A stretch of 64,000 nucleotides of DNA from assembly GCA_963773105.1 (NCBI GenBank), contig CAVZAA010000005.1:806001-870000 (forward strand), in the 5' to 3' direction. Position numbers and translations under genes: made by a program. Of the stretch, positions 1 through 8,374 are shown one piece after another. The first letter of the stretch is position 1; each line of letters opens with the position of its first letter. Source of the stretch: Trebonia sp963773105 (lineage in GTDB: Bacteria > Actinomycetota > Actinomycetes > Streptosporangiales > Streptosporangiaceae). The notes beneath the pieces are model-generated. The model was not told the DNA's origin, did no database searches, and saw nothing but the letters and a program-made list of their open reading frames with translations.

Positions 1-331
1 CCGTGGCCGGGCTGGTTCCCATCTCGTAGGTGGTGGATGACGCTTCCTTGATGGTCACCTTCTGGCCCGTTGCGGTCGTTAGCGTAAAGCCGGAAGGGGA
101 CACACTGCCTGCCGTGCCGATCGAGCCGCCCGCGGCCGGGCCGGACCGGGCGTTGGATCCTTGACCTCCGCCTCCCAAGCCGCCGGCAAAGCCGTGGCTG
201 GTGGTGCTGCTACTGCTGGCCGTGGTAGTGGCGCTGCTGGAAGTGGCGTCGACGATCCCGTAGGAGCCGCCTGCGATCACGACGGCCACTATTCCAGCCG
301 CGACGACCCTAGACTTCTTGCTGGAAAACAT
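1..331 (-). CDS. Putative secreted or membrane-anchored protein, 3' end beyond window
   Basis: The ATG is at 329-331 on the minus strand, with an AAGGAG ribosome site about 11 bases upstream. The protein begins MFSSKKSRVVAAGIVAVVIA, which is a basic stretch followed by one hydrophobic segment (a signal peptide or anchor). A Ser/Thr-rich and then Gly-rich linker follows, and after it the start of a beta-rich segment (SGFTLTTATGQKVTI). That tail resembles small DUF5666-like secreted domains, but this is only an impression. The gene follows a two-component system on the same strand after about 210 bases, so it may be its target or a sensed envelope protein. The C-terminus is outside the window. 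Confidence 0.7.
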   Translation of the reverse strand, partial: MFSSKKSRVVAAGIVAVVIAGGSYGIVDATSSSATTTASSSSTTSHGFAGGLGGGGQGSNARSGPAAGGSIGTAGSVSPSGFTLTTATGQKVTIKEASSTTYEMGTSPAT

Positions 332-539
332 TTGCTCTAACTCCTTGTCTCCTGGACTGTTAATCTCAGTTGTGCCAGCCCACGCTGGAGATTCTGTGGA
401 GGAAAGCGTGAAACGCGCCTATAGATTGCTGAGCACGGATTTACCAGCAAGCTTTGAGCAAATGTTTCGCAATGATACGCCAAGGGTCGTGCCGTAAGAC
501 CTGCAGAATCATCACGCCATTCCGCTACCGCAAAGCAGT
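332..539. other. Intergenic region before the secreted-protein gene
   Basis: This 208-base gap is less GC-rich than its neighbours. It lies between the end of the histidine kinase gene and the secreted-protein start, so it should hold the promoter of the latter. I see no confident promoter hexamers or terminator in it. Confidence 0.4.
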
Positions 540-2021
540 TTAGGGAAGGCGGTCCTCTTGCGATTTGTTTGCGGTCACCTGGAAGGTCTCTGGCTGCGGG
601 AGGCGCAGGTGGAACGTGGCTCCGCGGCCGGGCTGAGTGTCGAGAGTGAGCTCCCCGCCGTGGGCGGCGGCCAGCGACGCCGCAATGGCCAGACCGAGTC
701 CGGCACCGCCACGGGCGCGGGCTCGGGCATCGTCGGTCCGGTAGAACCGCTCGAACACATGCGACGCCTGTTCCTTGGTCAAGCCCGGCCCCTGGTCGGC
801 GACGGTGAGTCGCCCGCTGCCGGGCTCGCTCGACACCGTCACCGCGACTGGCGTTCCGGCCTGCGTGTGCTGGATGGCATTGCCGATCAGGTTGTCGATG
901 ATCTGGCGCAGCCGCTCCGCGTCGGCATCCACGATTACCGGTTCGGCCGCCTCGAGCGTGATCGGCCGACCGGCGGCCACGATGCGAGCCTGCTGAACGG
1001 CCTGGGCCGCGATGCTGGCCAAGTCGACGGGCCGGCGCTCGATGGCGCGCCCTGCGTCGAACCTGGCCAGCAGCAAGAGATCGTCCACCAGCCGACCCAT
1101 CCGGCCGGACTCGCGGGCGATCAGACTCATCAGCCGCAGCAGTTCCTCCGGGTCAGCCTCGGGGCCCTGCTGCAGGCCGTATTCGGCGAGGCCGCGCATC
1201 GAGGTCAGGGGCGTTCGCAGTTCATGACTGGCATCGGCGATGAAGCGCCGCATCCGGTCCTGCGATTCCAGGGCGCGGGCCTCGCCGTCCGCTCGCGCCT
1301 GGTAGGCGGTCTCGATGCTGGCAAGCATCATGTCTAGCGCCTCGGCCAGTCGCCCGACCTCGGTATGCCCCGCCGCATGGTCGATGCGCCGGGAGAGATC
1401 ACCACCCGCGATCGCCGCCGCCGTCGACTCGATCTCCCGAAGCGGCGCCAGGCTGGCCCGCACCAGCGGCAGGCCAAGGCCAGCCAGCAGCACGACGGCG
1501 ACGGCCGCGGCCAGCGCGTCGGCAATTTCCAGGCGGCTGACCGTGCTATCGAGATCGCCGAGACCGGACGCGATGACCAGATGACCTCCGTTGGACAGCT
1601 GCTGCACCAGGACGCGCCAGGAATCTCCCGAGGTACCAGCAGCAACGGCGGTGAACGGCGTCCCGACGTCGCTAAGCTGCGCGGCGGACAGCCGCGGTCC
1701 GTCCGTCGCGCCCAGCGGGCCGCCTGCCATGCTGATCTTGCCGTCCGCGCTGATCACCTCGACCAGGAACTGCGCGGGCAGCGTCTGCGGACGGCTGCTG
1801 TCGCTGGGCCGGAGCTGCTCACGCGTCACGATGCGGCTCGCGGCCTTCGAGAAGTCCTGAAGCTGGTCGTCCACTCTGGTGAGCAGGTAGCTGCGCAGCA
1901 GCGTTGTACCGAGAATCGCGCTCAGCAGGGAGGTCAGGACGACCAGGAGCGCGGCGGTCGCCATGACCCGGGTCCGCAGGGACGCACCCCGGAATCCCTC
2001 CCGCCACCGGTCCGTCCTCAC
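540..2021 (-). CDS. Membrane sensor histidine kinase (OmpR-partner type)
   Basis: This 493-residue protein autophosphorylates and passes phosphate to the adjacent response regulator. It has an N-terminal membrane helix (about 20-45), an extracytoplasmic sensor region, and a second helix near 170-190. A HAMP segment (about 190-245) follows. The H-box is DASHELRTPLTSMRG near residue 265, and the ATPase N and G boxes are NLIGNAIQHT, DQGPGL and GAGLGLAI. Layout and length match actinobacterial TcrY/PrrB/MprB-like kinases. Its start overlaps the regulator stop by 4 bases (ATGA), so the two are translationally coupled. The signal is unknown. Confidence 0.93.
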   Translation of the reverse strand: MRTDRWREGFRGASLRTRVMATAALLVVLTSLLSAILGTTLLRSYLLTRVDDQLQDFSKAASRIVTREQLRPSDSSRPQTLPAQFLVEVISADGKISMAGGPLGATDGPRLSAAQLSDVGTPFTAVAAGTSGDSWRVLVQQLSNGGHLVIASGLGDLDSTVSRLEIADALAAAVAVVLLAGLGLPLVRASLAPLREIESTAAAIAGGDLSRRIDHAAGHTEVGRLAEALDMMLASIETAYQARADGEARALESQDRMRRFIADASHELRTPLTSMRGLAEYGLQQGPEADPEELLRLMSLIARESGRMGRLVDDLLLLARFDAGRAIERRPVDLASIAAQAVQQARIVAAGRPITLEAAEPVIVDADAERLRQIIDNLIGNAIQHTQAGTPVAVTVSSEPGSGRLTVADQGPGLTKEQASHVFERFYRTDDARARARGGAGLGLAIAASLAAAHGGELTLDTQPGRGATFHLRLPQPETFQVTANKSQEDRLP

Positions 2022-2719
2022 GGCGGCGGGATCCGCAGCACGTATCCGAAGCCGCGGACCGTGTGGATCATCCTCGGCTGCCCCTGGTCAACCTTGCGCC
2101 GCAGGTAGCTGACGCAAGGCTCGACCACGTTGCCGTCAGGGTACGAGTCGTCGTGCCCCCAGACGTGATCCAGGATCTGGCCCTTGCTCACCACCCGGCC
2201 AGCGTTCACCATCAGGAACTGCAGCAGCCGGTACTCCGTGGGCGTCAGCGCGACGACGGCACCATCTCGCTTGACCTCGTGCGCGTCCTCGTCCAACTCG
2301 AGGCCGGCGACGCGCAGCCTCGAACCGGGAGTGTCCGGCCGAGAGCGCTTCAGCACCGCCCGGATACGGCCGAGCAGCTCATCCAGGCTGAAAGGCTTGG
2401 TGACGTAGTCGTCCCCGCCAATGTCGAAGCCCTTGACACGGTTAGGCACCTCGTCCCGGGCCGTCAGGAAGATCACCGGAATTTCGGAACCGCCGTCACG
2501 TATCCGGCGGAGCACCTCGAACCCGTCGCCGTCGGGCATCATCACGTCGAGCAGGACAAGATCCGGCCTGGACGACGCGGCGACCCGCACCGCCTCGGCA
2601 CCGTTCGCCGCCGTCACCACCTCGAACCCCGCCAGACGGAGCGACCCGGACAGCAGTTCCAGGATCGTCGCCTCGTCGTCCACGACCAACAAGCGTGCAG
2701 GTGCTGTTGCGGCTTCCAC
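2018..2719 (-). CDS. OmpR/PhoB-family response regulator
   Basis: This 233-residue regulator has a receiver domain (about 8-120) with acidic residues VVDDE, phospho-acceptor Asp in LLDVMMPDGDG, the switch Thr in FLTAR and Lys in TKPFS. A winged-helix trans_reg_C domain follows (about 135-230; LTPTEYRLLQFLM, ending VRGFGYVLR). It is the first gene of an operon with the kinase and uses a GTG start at 2717-2719. Sequence style is close to the TcrX/TrcR group of actinobacteria. Targets are unknown, but the secreted-protein gene downstream is a candidate. Confidence 0.94.
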   Translation of the reverse strand: MEAATAPARLLVVDDEATILELLSGSLRLAGFEVVTAANGAEAVRVAASSRPDLVLLDVMMPDGDGFEVLRRIRDGGSEIPVIFLTARDEVPNRVKGFDIGGDDYVTKPFSLDELLGRIRAVLKRSRPDTPGSRLRVAGLELDEDAHEVKRDGAVVALTPTEYRLLQFLMVNAGRVVSKGQILDHVWGHDDSYPDGNVVEPCVSYLRRKVDQGQPRMIHTVRGFGYVLRIPPP

Positions 2720-2892
2720 AGCCCCAGGCTATGACCCTGACCTGAGCGGCCGCCGACGGCGTGCCGGAAGTCTGCTCAAGGATTGTTCAGGGCCACTCGT
2801 GCCCTTCCACGTTGCCCGAAGACGTGCGCGAGATCGGCGGGAGCGCGGCCGAGCCGACGGCCGTTCTTTGGCGTCAGAACAATGCATAGCCT

Positions 2893-3498
2893 TTGGCGTT
2901 GCCGTATCTTGCGACTGTGGGCACTGACCTCTGGCTGGGAACGGTAACGACCTTGATCGGCGCCGCGCTTGGCGGATCCATTAGCTTCATCGTGAGCCGT
3001 CAGCAGATAAAGTCAGCATGGATGCAGCGTGAAGCCGATGCTGCAGAGGAACGAAATAGGCGGAGCGAAGATCGTCGATTCACCGCCTATTCGGAGTTCA
3101 TTACTCACGCCCGATCCTCGCGCAATGCGCTCCAAGCGTATTATCAGCATTCTAGTAGCAGGCCATCCATTAAAGAGCTGGATACGTTGCTGCAAGCGGC
3201 GCAAGACTCTTCGACGCTCGTTTTTCTGCTTGTAGAAAGCGAGGAGGCGCACGACGGATGTCTCGCCGTCGTGCGCTCCCTTGGGATTGCGCGAGACATA
3301 ATACACGGCGTCAGACCGAGCAGCACAGATAATCCGTGGACTGAACTTAATCGGCTATTTGGGAGATCTACACGCAACTTCCAAAACGCCGTGCGCACTG
3401 AGCTCGGAGTAAGTGGACCTACTAAGTCTTGGGACAACGCCGAATACGACGGAAAGCATGGAGATGCCCGGCAGCCGGGTGAACTCGGCCACACTTGA
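2893..3498 (+). CDS. Hypothetical protein with N-terminal membrane helix
   Basis: I do not recognise a family. The 201-residue product has one N-terminal hydrophobic helix (about 10-32, GTVTTLIGAALGGSISFIV). A charged alpha-helical region follows (ADAAEERNRRSEDRRFTAYSEFI), which fits a single-pass protein with a cytoplasmic helical domain. The open frame begins at TTG 2893. An in-frame GTG at 2917 is the other likely start, and neither has a strong ribosome site. Codon use is visibly less GC-biased than the two-component genes, which suggests acquired DNA. Confidence 0.65.
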   Translation: MALPYLATVGTDLWLGTVTTLIGAALGGSISFIVSRQQIKSAWMQREADAAEERNRRSEDRRFTAYSEFITHARSSRNALQAYYQHSSSRPSIKELDTLLQAAQDSSTLVFLLVESEEAHDGCLAVVRSLGIARDIIHGVRPSSTDNPWTELNRLFGRSTRNFQNAVRTELGVSGPTKSWDNAEYDGKHGDARQPGELGHT

Positions 3499-3509
3499 CG
3501 CATTCGCCA

Positions 3510-3866
3510 GCTCGGCAGCTGGGCTACAGGTTGTGGACGCCGCGGACGAACGACATCGTGAACGACAAGCAGCTGGAGCAGTGGTACGAAGCGGCGGGGA
3601 TCGAGCATTTGTTCTTCGTATGGGCGGTCACCGACCAAACGTGAGGTCGAACGAGAGATGCGCCCAGTCACTCCGGCGGTGCAGGCACTCCTCGGGTGGC
3701 AGCATGCCCAACGACGTCTGTACTGTATCCACGCGAAATACACCGCCAAGCTCTATGCCCATGCAGCACGCGACGCCGTGGTGACCAGCCGCCTCGGAGA
3801 CTTGGCAGGGCCGCCTCGACGCAGCGGAGACCGGAGAAGTCGACCGCGCCATCAAGCTGATCCTCG
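3510..3866 (+). pseudogene. Degraded coding remnants of unknown family
   Basis: Protein-like stretches switch frame here. One reads GYRLWTPRTNDIVNDKQLEQ and stops near 3643. A second lies near 3670-3790, with segments such as PAVQALLGWQHAQRRL. A third ends WQGRLDAAETGEVDRAIKLI before a stop near 3866. No single frame spans the region and no start has a ribosome site. I read it as one or two decayed genes, and the family was not recognised. Confidence 0.35.
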
Positions 3867-3941
3867 GCACCCTCTAGGACAGCGCACGCCCAAAGAACAT
3901 CAACGATCCGCCACGCTAGTGGGAACAGCGGAGGAATACGC

Positions 3942-4490
3942 ATGTCACGTCACCTGCCCGAGATCAGGCTGCGGCCCGTCACCGACGCCGACCTCGACAT
4001 GTTCCGCCGTTTCGTGGTCGAGCCCGGTCTGATCGGCCTGGACTGGTCAGGATTCCGCGATCCGAAGGCCATTCAGCGCAGATTCGACACCGACAGCTAT
4101 CTCGGCGACGACAACGGCCGACTCGTCGTGGACGTGACGGTGGGGACTGAGCCGCACGGTGAAGCGACCGGCCTGGTGTCCTACCAGAGGCGGCACTACG
4201 GCGTCCAGGCGTTCTGCTGGGAGATCGGCATCGCGCTGCTGCCAGAGTGGCGCGGCCGGGGCATCGGCTGGCGAGCGCAGGCGATTTTCTCCTCTTACCT
4301 GTTCGAGAACACGCCTGTTCAGCGGATCGAGGCAGCCACACACGCTGAGAACACCGCTGAGCAGCGCTCACTGGAAAGGGCCGGATTTACCCTCGAAGGC
4401 GTGATCCGCGCGGCCGAGTTCCGAGCGGGCCAATGGCGCGATGGCTACCTCTACAGCCGCCTCCGCACCGACCCCGATCCTCTTGAGCGT
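3942..4490 (+). CDS. GNAT-family N-acetyltransferase, stop codon lost
   Basis: The first ~180 codons encode a GNAT acetyltransferase of the RimJ/RimL type. It opens with a beta strand IRLRPVTDADLDMF. The acetyl-CoA loop is LPEWRGRGIGWRAQ (about 105-118), and the C-terminal signature is ENTAEQRSLERAGFTLEGV. Such proteins usually end just after the strand matching WRDGYLYSRL, around 4480. Here the frame stays open to 4964, running antisense through an ATPase remnant, so the native 3' end seems replaced. The acceptor substrate is unknown. The start is ATG 3942. Confidence 0.7.
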
Positions 4491-4559
4491 TGGGGAGCTG
4501 CACGGGCTCGTCCGGCGGGTATGAGATCTTCGCGGTGCCCGAGGGCTGGGGACTGGACT

Positions 4560-4990
4560 CGACCCCGGCGGGGCGCCGGTGATGATCGCGAGCCAGGCTG
4601 CGACCACAGAAGGCGCAGGCCGTGCAGATCTTCGCCTCCAACGCGGGTTCCTGCCTTGATCTCGAAGGCGATGACCTGGCCGTCGTCGCGCTCGAGGACG
4701 AGGTCTACTTCGTCGCCGCGCTCGGTCCGGAAGTACCCGGCAGCTACCGGGGCGTCTGACCAACTGACCTGCTTGAGAATCTCGCCGACCGCGAACGTCT
4801 CAAGAAGATGGCCGTACTCAGTGAGCGTCGAGGGATCTGCTTGGGTGATCTTTTCCGGGGTGAGACTGAGCAGCCAGGCCATGACGCCGGAATCGAGTAT
4901 GCGCCTTGGAGTGCTTGACGACCCTGGAGCCAAGGGTGGTCCCCCAGGCCGGCTCCCATGCTAACTGTATTTTCCCGGATTCCGGGCGAT
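4560..4990 (-). pseudogene. DUF4143-type ATPase C-terminal fragment, frameshifted
   Basis: On the minus strand, EPAWGTTLGSRVVKHSKAH (about 4975-4915) and then DSGVMAWLLSLTPEKITQAD onward (about 4905-4620) reconstruct the DUF4143 C-terminal region of AAA-type ATPases. The second part contains the nuclease-like motif GDEVDLVLERDDG...AFEIKAG. The two halves are in different frames, and the ending is also out of frame or lost. The whole N-terminal AAA domain is absent. This is a dead fragment that overlaps the run-on tail of the GNAT gene. Confidence 0.7.
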
Positions 4991-5117
4991 TTTTTCTCGT
5001 TTTCCGCGCCCTAGATTCCCGTTTTCCGCAAGCCAGCTTCCGCAAATCCACGAGCGGCTGGATCAGAAGCAGCGCCTTGCGGAAGCTGGGGAAGCCCTCG
5101 GATGAGGACGTTGCTGT

Positions 5118-5154
5118 CAAACGCCCCTCGCGGAAGAGTCCGTCGGGGCGTTTT
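5118..5154 (-). terminator. Rho-independent-like terminator, probably of the ancestral tRNA-Thr
   Basis: The arms AAACGCCCC and GGGGCGTTT pair perfectly around a 17-base loop. The hairpin sits 18 bases outside the first tRNA-Thr fragment. Read on the minus strand, as the tRNA is, it lies just after the tRNA 3' end. It therefore looks like the original terminator of the tRNA-Thr gene, separated from the intact tRNA by insertion of the island. Confidence 0.6.
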
Positions 5155-5171
5155 GGCTGTTCAGGATGGGT

Positions 5172-5210
5172 GGAGCCGGTGAGCGGATTCGGACCGCTGA
5201 CCGTCCGCTA
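5172..5210 (-). repeat. att site 1: 3' part of tRNA-Thr (outer left end of island)
   Basis: This is a 39-base copy of the tRNA-Thr 3' end (acceptor stem, T arm, start of anticodon stem) found intact at 61053-61129. It has one substitution in the T loop (GGATTCGGACC for GGATTCGAACC) and diverges after CCGTCCGCT. It is the outermost of four copies, with terminator and chromosomal-type DNA to its left. It is interpreted as an old attL. Confidence 0.8.
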
Positions 5211-5305
5211 AGCGCTGTGCAGACCTGCGAAAACGGAAGTCACCGACGAGCGGAATCGATTCCGACGCTAACAGGGTTCGATGCGCCCAGTCCACCAGGC
5301 AGCGG
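5207..5305. repeat. Direct repeat flanking att site 1 (partner at 16772-16887)
   Basis: From GCTAAGCGCTGTGCAG through CGACGAGCG, then GACGCTAACAGGGTTCG and about 30 further bases, this stretch closely matches 16772-16887 beside att site 2. The second copy has a small extra segment in the middle. Related element ends therefore lie next to two of the tRNA fragments. Confidence 0.7.
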
Positions 5306-5374
5306 GGAAGCCGTGGGATCCCCGTCTCATAAACCTTGATGTGGTGGCTCCCTAGGCGATCAACGTCTAGTCAG

Positions 5375-5690
5375 CTAGGTGCCTGGCCTTGCTGGTCCGG
5401 CCATGTGGCCGATGAGCTGCTGGCCGGTGGGCGTTCTGCGGTACAGGACATGCGCTCCGGACCGATGGCGTTCAGCCAGTCCCGCGTCCAGGAGAATGCG
5501 CAGGTGGTCCCCGACGGTGCCGACGGCGAACCCGTTGACGGCTGCGAGCGCGAGATGGTGATGGGATTGCCGATCAGAAGAAGGATCTCGGGCCTGGTCG
5601 GCCCGAGCAACCGCCGTAGCGGACCTGATTTGGCGGGCGCGGCGGGGCTAGCGAGCATTCCGGTGGCAGGGTAGATGACCGCGAACCGGG
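5375..5690 (-). pseudogene. ArsR-like (DUF5937-type) regulator fragment, frameshifted
   Basis: Two minus-strand frames together give the C-terminal winged helix of an ArsR-family regulator. The first is FAVIYPATG...PLRRLLGPTRPEILLLI. After a frame change near 5560 it continues AVNGFAVGTVGDHLRILLDA and ends in a stop at 5375. The recognition-helix region (VGTVGDHLRILLDAGLAERH) and the wing (GAHVLYRRTPTGQQL) are clear. The N-terminal DUF5937-like part is missing and a frameshift splits the helix-turn-helix, so it should be inactive. Confidence 0.7.
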
Positions 5691-5709
5691 CTGGGTCATC
5701 CCAGGCGAC

Positions 5710-6605
5710 TCACCCGTCCCGCAGGCTGCTGGGGATGAAGACGAGTTCGGCGTGACCAAGGTCGATGGGCGGGTGGCTCTGGACGGTGATCTGCAGCTGC
5801 CCGCCACCGAGCCAGCAGACATCTTGCGCGATCGCGCACACGGCAGTAGCCCAGTCGCGCTGGCTGAGCACGGTGGTGCGGCTGACGATGTCGGCTTCGT
5901 ACTTGCGTTTCCGGCGCGGCCAGTCCGCCCGAACGGCATGGTCCCAGGTCCACTGCAGCAGGTCGGCGTAGGCGCCGGCCGGGTCGCTGACGTCGAGCGC
6001 GGCTGGGAGCCGTCCCCGGCCGCCCTGGGTCAGGTCGAACTGGGCTGTCTGCGGCGGGACGGCGCGTACCCGGGCCAGTTCCCTGCTCGAACGTGACGTC
6101 ACCGGGACGCGGGGGCACGCTGAGGTCAACCGGCAGCCACCGGCCGACTGCATGGCCTGGGCTAGCGCTGCGCCGAACGGGTCCGCCTCGATCCGGTCCC
6201 GGAACGCCTGACTGTGGCGGGCCAGCCAGTCCCGTCCACACGGCTGGGGGTTCCTTCCGGGCGGCCGGCACGCCCAGCGCGTTGACGGTAGGCGCTCAGT
6301 CCCGCCTGATCGGCGGTCTTGCGGACCAGGACTGTGTCGGCGTGGCCGACCAGCCCGGTCCCGCCGAAGGCGAAGCCCATCCACGCCGGGGACGTCACCC
6401 ACCACCACGACCAGGCGACAACCCCTGTCAGCTTGAGCGCGACGAAGGCGATTAGAACTGCCCCAGACAGTGAACCAATGATGCCGCCGACGAGCGAGCC
6501 GCAGAGTTGGTGCCTGAGGCACCGGCGGGCCGCGTGGGCTCGCGCGATCGCCACCAGATCGCGGATCGCTTCGGAGTGCCGGTCTGCCTTCCAGGCGTGA
6601 TACAC
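5710..6605 (-). pseudogene. Membrane protein of unknown function, probable frameshift near 6240
   Basis: From a GTG at 6603-6605 the protein reads MYHAWKADRHSEAIRDLVA. Two or three hydrophobic helices follow (GSLVGGIIGSLSGAVLIAFV and VVAWSWWWVTSPAWMGFAF). The natural continuation (WLARHSQAFRDRIEADPFG ... DLLQWTWDHAVRADWP ... AELVFIPSSLRDG, stop at 5710) is in another frame, so a frameshift near 6240 separates the membrane half from the soluble half. I do not recognise the family. It lies 18 bases after the SDR gene on the same strand and may have been co-transcribed. A sequencing error is possible. Confidence 0.55.
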
Positions 6606-6623
6606 CGCCGCGGGCCGGGCGGG

Positions 6624-7322
6624 TCAGGCGACCTGGGGGTAGAGGCCGGCGACTCCGGCGGAGAGCCCGGCCTGGACGCGCCTGCTCGTCTCGTCCGCGA
6701 TGATCTCGGCGTCGTCGGCCGCGATGCCGTCGATGGCCAGCTTGGCGATGGCGGCCGGGTCGGACTTGGGGACGTCGAGGCGGCGGGTCATGTCGGTGTC
6801 CATGTAGCCGACGTGCAGCGCGGTCACCCGGGTGCCCTGCGGCGCCAGCTCCAAGCGGAGGGCGTTGGTCAGCGACCACTCCGCCGACTTGGCGGCGCAG
6901 TAGGCGCCGGATCGGGGGATGGTCAGCCAGGACAGCACCGACAGGATGTTCAGCACCGCGCCGCCGCCCTGGGTGGCTAGTTGCGGGGTGAAGGCCCGGG
7001 TCACCGCGAGAGTTCCGAAGAAGATGGTGTCCATCTCCAGCCGGATGGCGGCCAGGTCCCCGGTCAGCAGCGACGACGCAGTCGACGAGCCCGCGTTGTT
7101 GACGAGGATCGCCACCCCGCTCGCGGCCTGGGCCGCCGCGGCAACCGAGGCCGGGTTGGTGATGTCCAGGGCTATGGGGGTGACGCCCGCTAGGTCCACG
7201 GTCTGCGGGTCGCGGGCAGCGCCGTAGACGTGGGCGCCCCGGTCGCGAAGTTCCGCGGCCAGATGTCGTCCCAGGCCACGATTGGCCCCGGTCACCAGCG
7301 CGGTCTTGCCTGTGATGTCCAT
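6624..7322 (-). CDS. Short-chain dehydrogenase/reductase
   Basis: This 232-residue classical SDR is an NAD(P)-dependent oxidoreductase with unknown substrate. The cofactor motif is TGANRGLG at the N-terminus, NNAG is near residue 75, the catalytic Ser lies in the NILSVLSW strand, and YCAAK (YxxxK) is near residue 142. The ATG start has AAGGAG nine bases upstream. The sequence resembles short SDRs annotated as cell-division inhibitor-like or generic oxidoreductases. It sits between a glyoxalase-fold gene and a broken membrane gene, all on the minus strand. Confidence 0.92.
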   Translation of the reverse strand: MDITGKTALVTGANRGLGRHLAAELRDRGAHVYGAARDPQTVDLAGVTPIALDITNPASVAAAAQAASGVAILVNNAGSSTASSLLTGDLAAIRLEMDTIFFGTLAVTRAFTPQLATQGGGAVLNILSVLSWLTIPRSGAYCAAKSAEWSLTNALRLELAPQGTRVTALHVGYMDTDMTRRLDVPKSDPAAIAKLAIDGIAADDAEIIADETSRRVQAGLSAGVAGLYPQVA

Positions 7323-7353
7323 GATGTCTCTCCTTCTTGAGCGTGTTTCTCGC

Positions 7354-7385
7354 AGCGCGGGACGCGCGGCTGCGGGTCCCGCGCT
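7354..7385 (-). terminator. Stem-loop after the VOC gene
   Basis: A perfect 10-base stem (AGCGCGGGAC / GTCCCGCGCT) with a 12-base loop lies between the end of the VOC gene and the start of the SDR gene. There is no U-run, as is common for actinobacterial terminators. It could limit read-through from the VOC gene. Confidence 0.5.
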
Positions 7386-7484
7386 GATAGCCGGTTCAGT
7401 CGCCGCTCACCGAGGATCAATTCGGTGTGGCCTCCTTGCACTAGGTCGCTGCACCCGGGACAGCCTCGGCGAGTGCGAAACCGG

Positions 7485-8159
7485 TCAGGTCGGCAGGTCG
7501 GTCCCGGTCTGCTCCGCCACCATGTAGTCGGCGTACCAGTCGGGCCAGTTCTCGTCCTGGGCCGAGCGGTGGAAGAGGTGGGACCGCCCCGTGCGCTTCT
7601 GGTGCTCGACGTGGGCGCCCTCCGCACGCCGGAGCGCGCTCACCAGGTCCGCAGTAGATGCGTACGCCGTGCCAGCGGTGTCGATCCGGCCGGGGAGCCG
7701 CGTCGTGACCTCCTGGACTAGCCATGTATTGCCGTCGGGATCGTTGACGGAGAAGAACGACCCGTAGCTGGTGTGCTGGGGGTCGGGGCCGGGTTGCCGT
7801 GCCTCGGGCGGGAACGGCGGGCCGTGCCAGATCTCGCTGACGTCGATGCCACGGCCGGCGAGGTCGTCGTGGGCCGCCATGATGTCGGAGACGATCAGCC
7901 CGCCCCCAGCCGAGCCAGGGGCGGCCGACTTGAGTCCCGTGCCGAACGTGACCGAGGCCCCGGAGCCCGGCGGAGTGAACTGGACGATGCGAAGGCCCTC
8001 TAGCGGGGCGTCGTCGGCGTCGAGCCGCCACCCTAGGCGCTGATAGAACTGCTTGGATCGGTCGACGTCGGACACGGGGACGAGGTCGACCTCGAGCTTG
8101 TAGCCGACCTTCCCGACGCTCGTGTCGCCGCTGGGGCTATGTACATCGGTGGCGCTCAT
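7485..8159 (-). CDS. VOC (glyoxalase/bleomycin-resistance fold) protein
   Basis: This 224-residue protein has the vicinal-oxygen-chelate fold. The first beta-alpha-beta module is YKLEVDLVPVSDVDRSKQFY, and the C-terminal module ends in FFSVNDPDGNTWLVQEVTT, a hallmark of the family. An extra ~70-residue helical tail follows (STADLVSALRRAEGAHVEHQ ... NWPDWYADYMVAEQTG), seen in some actinobacterial homologues. It may bind metal and act as a lyase or dioxygenase, but the substrate is unknown. The ATG at 8157-8159 has AGGAGG upstream. Confidence 0.88.
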   Translation of the reverse strand: MSATDVHSPSGDTSVGKVGYKLEVDLVPVSDVDRSKQFYQRLGWRLDADDAPLEGLRIVQFTPPGSGASVTFGTGLKSAAPGSAGGGLIVSDIMAAHDDLAGRGIDVSEIWHGPPFPPEARQPGPDPQHTSYGSFFSVNDPDGNTWLVQEVTTRLPGRIDTAGTAYASTADLVSALRRAEGAHVEHQKRTGRSHLFHRSAQDENWPDWYADYMVAEQTGTDLPT

Positions 8160-8374
8160 GTCTGCCTCCTGGCTGTGCTGCTTTGGCGACAGAACGCGTG
8201 GCTGTTGCTAGCTTGCCATTCGCACGGCGCACGTGCCTGACGCCGGCGCCGGTATTTGCAGGCATCTCGGCTGCACCTGGCGCTTTGCCGCTTGTATACG
8301 TTGGGACGCGATCAACGATATGCGGGTACGTGGCCGCGTTCTATTGCACGATGGTGTTGGTCGATACTTTGGTA

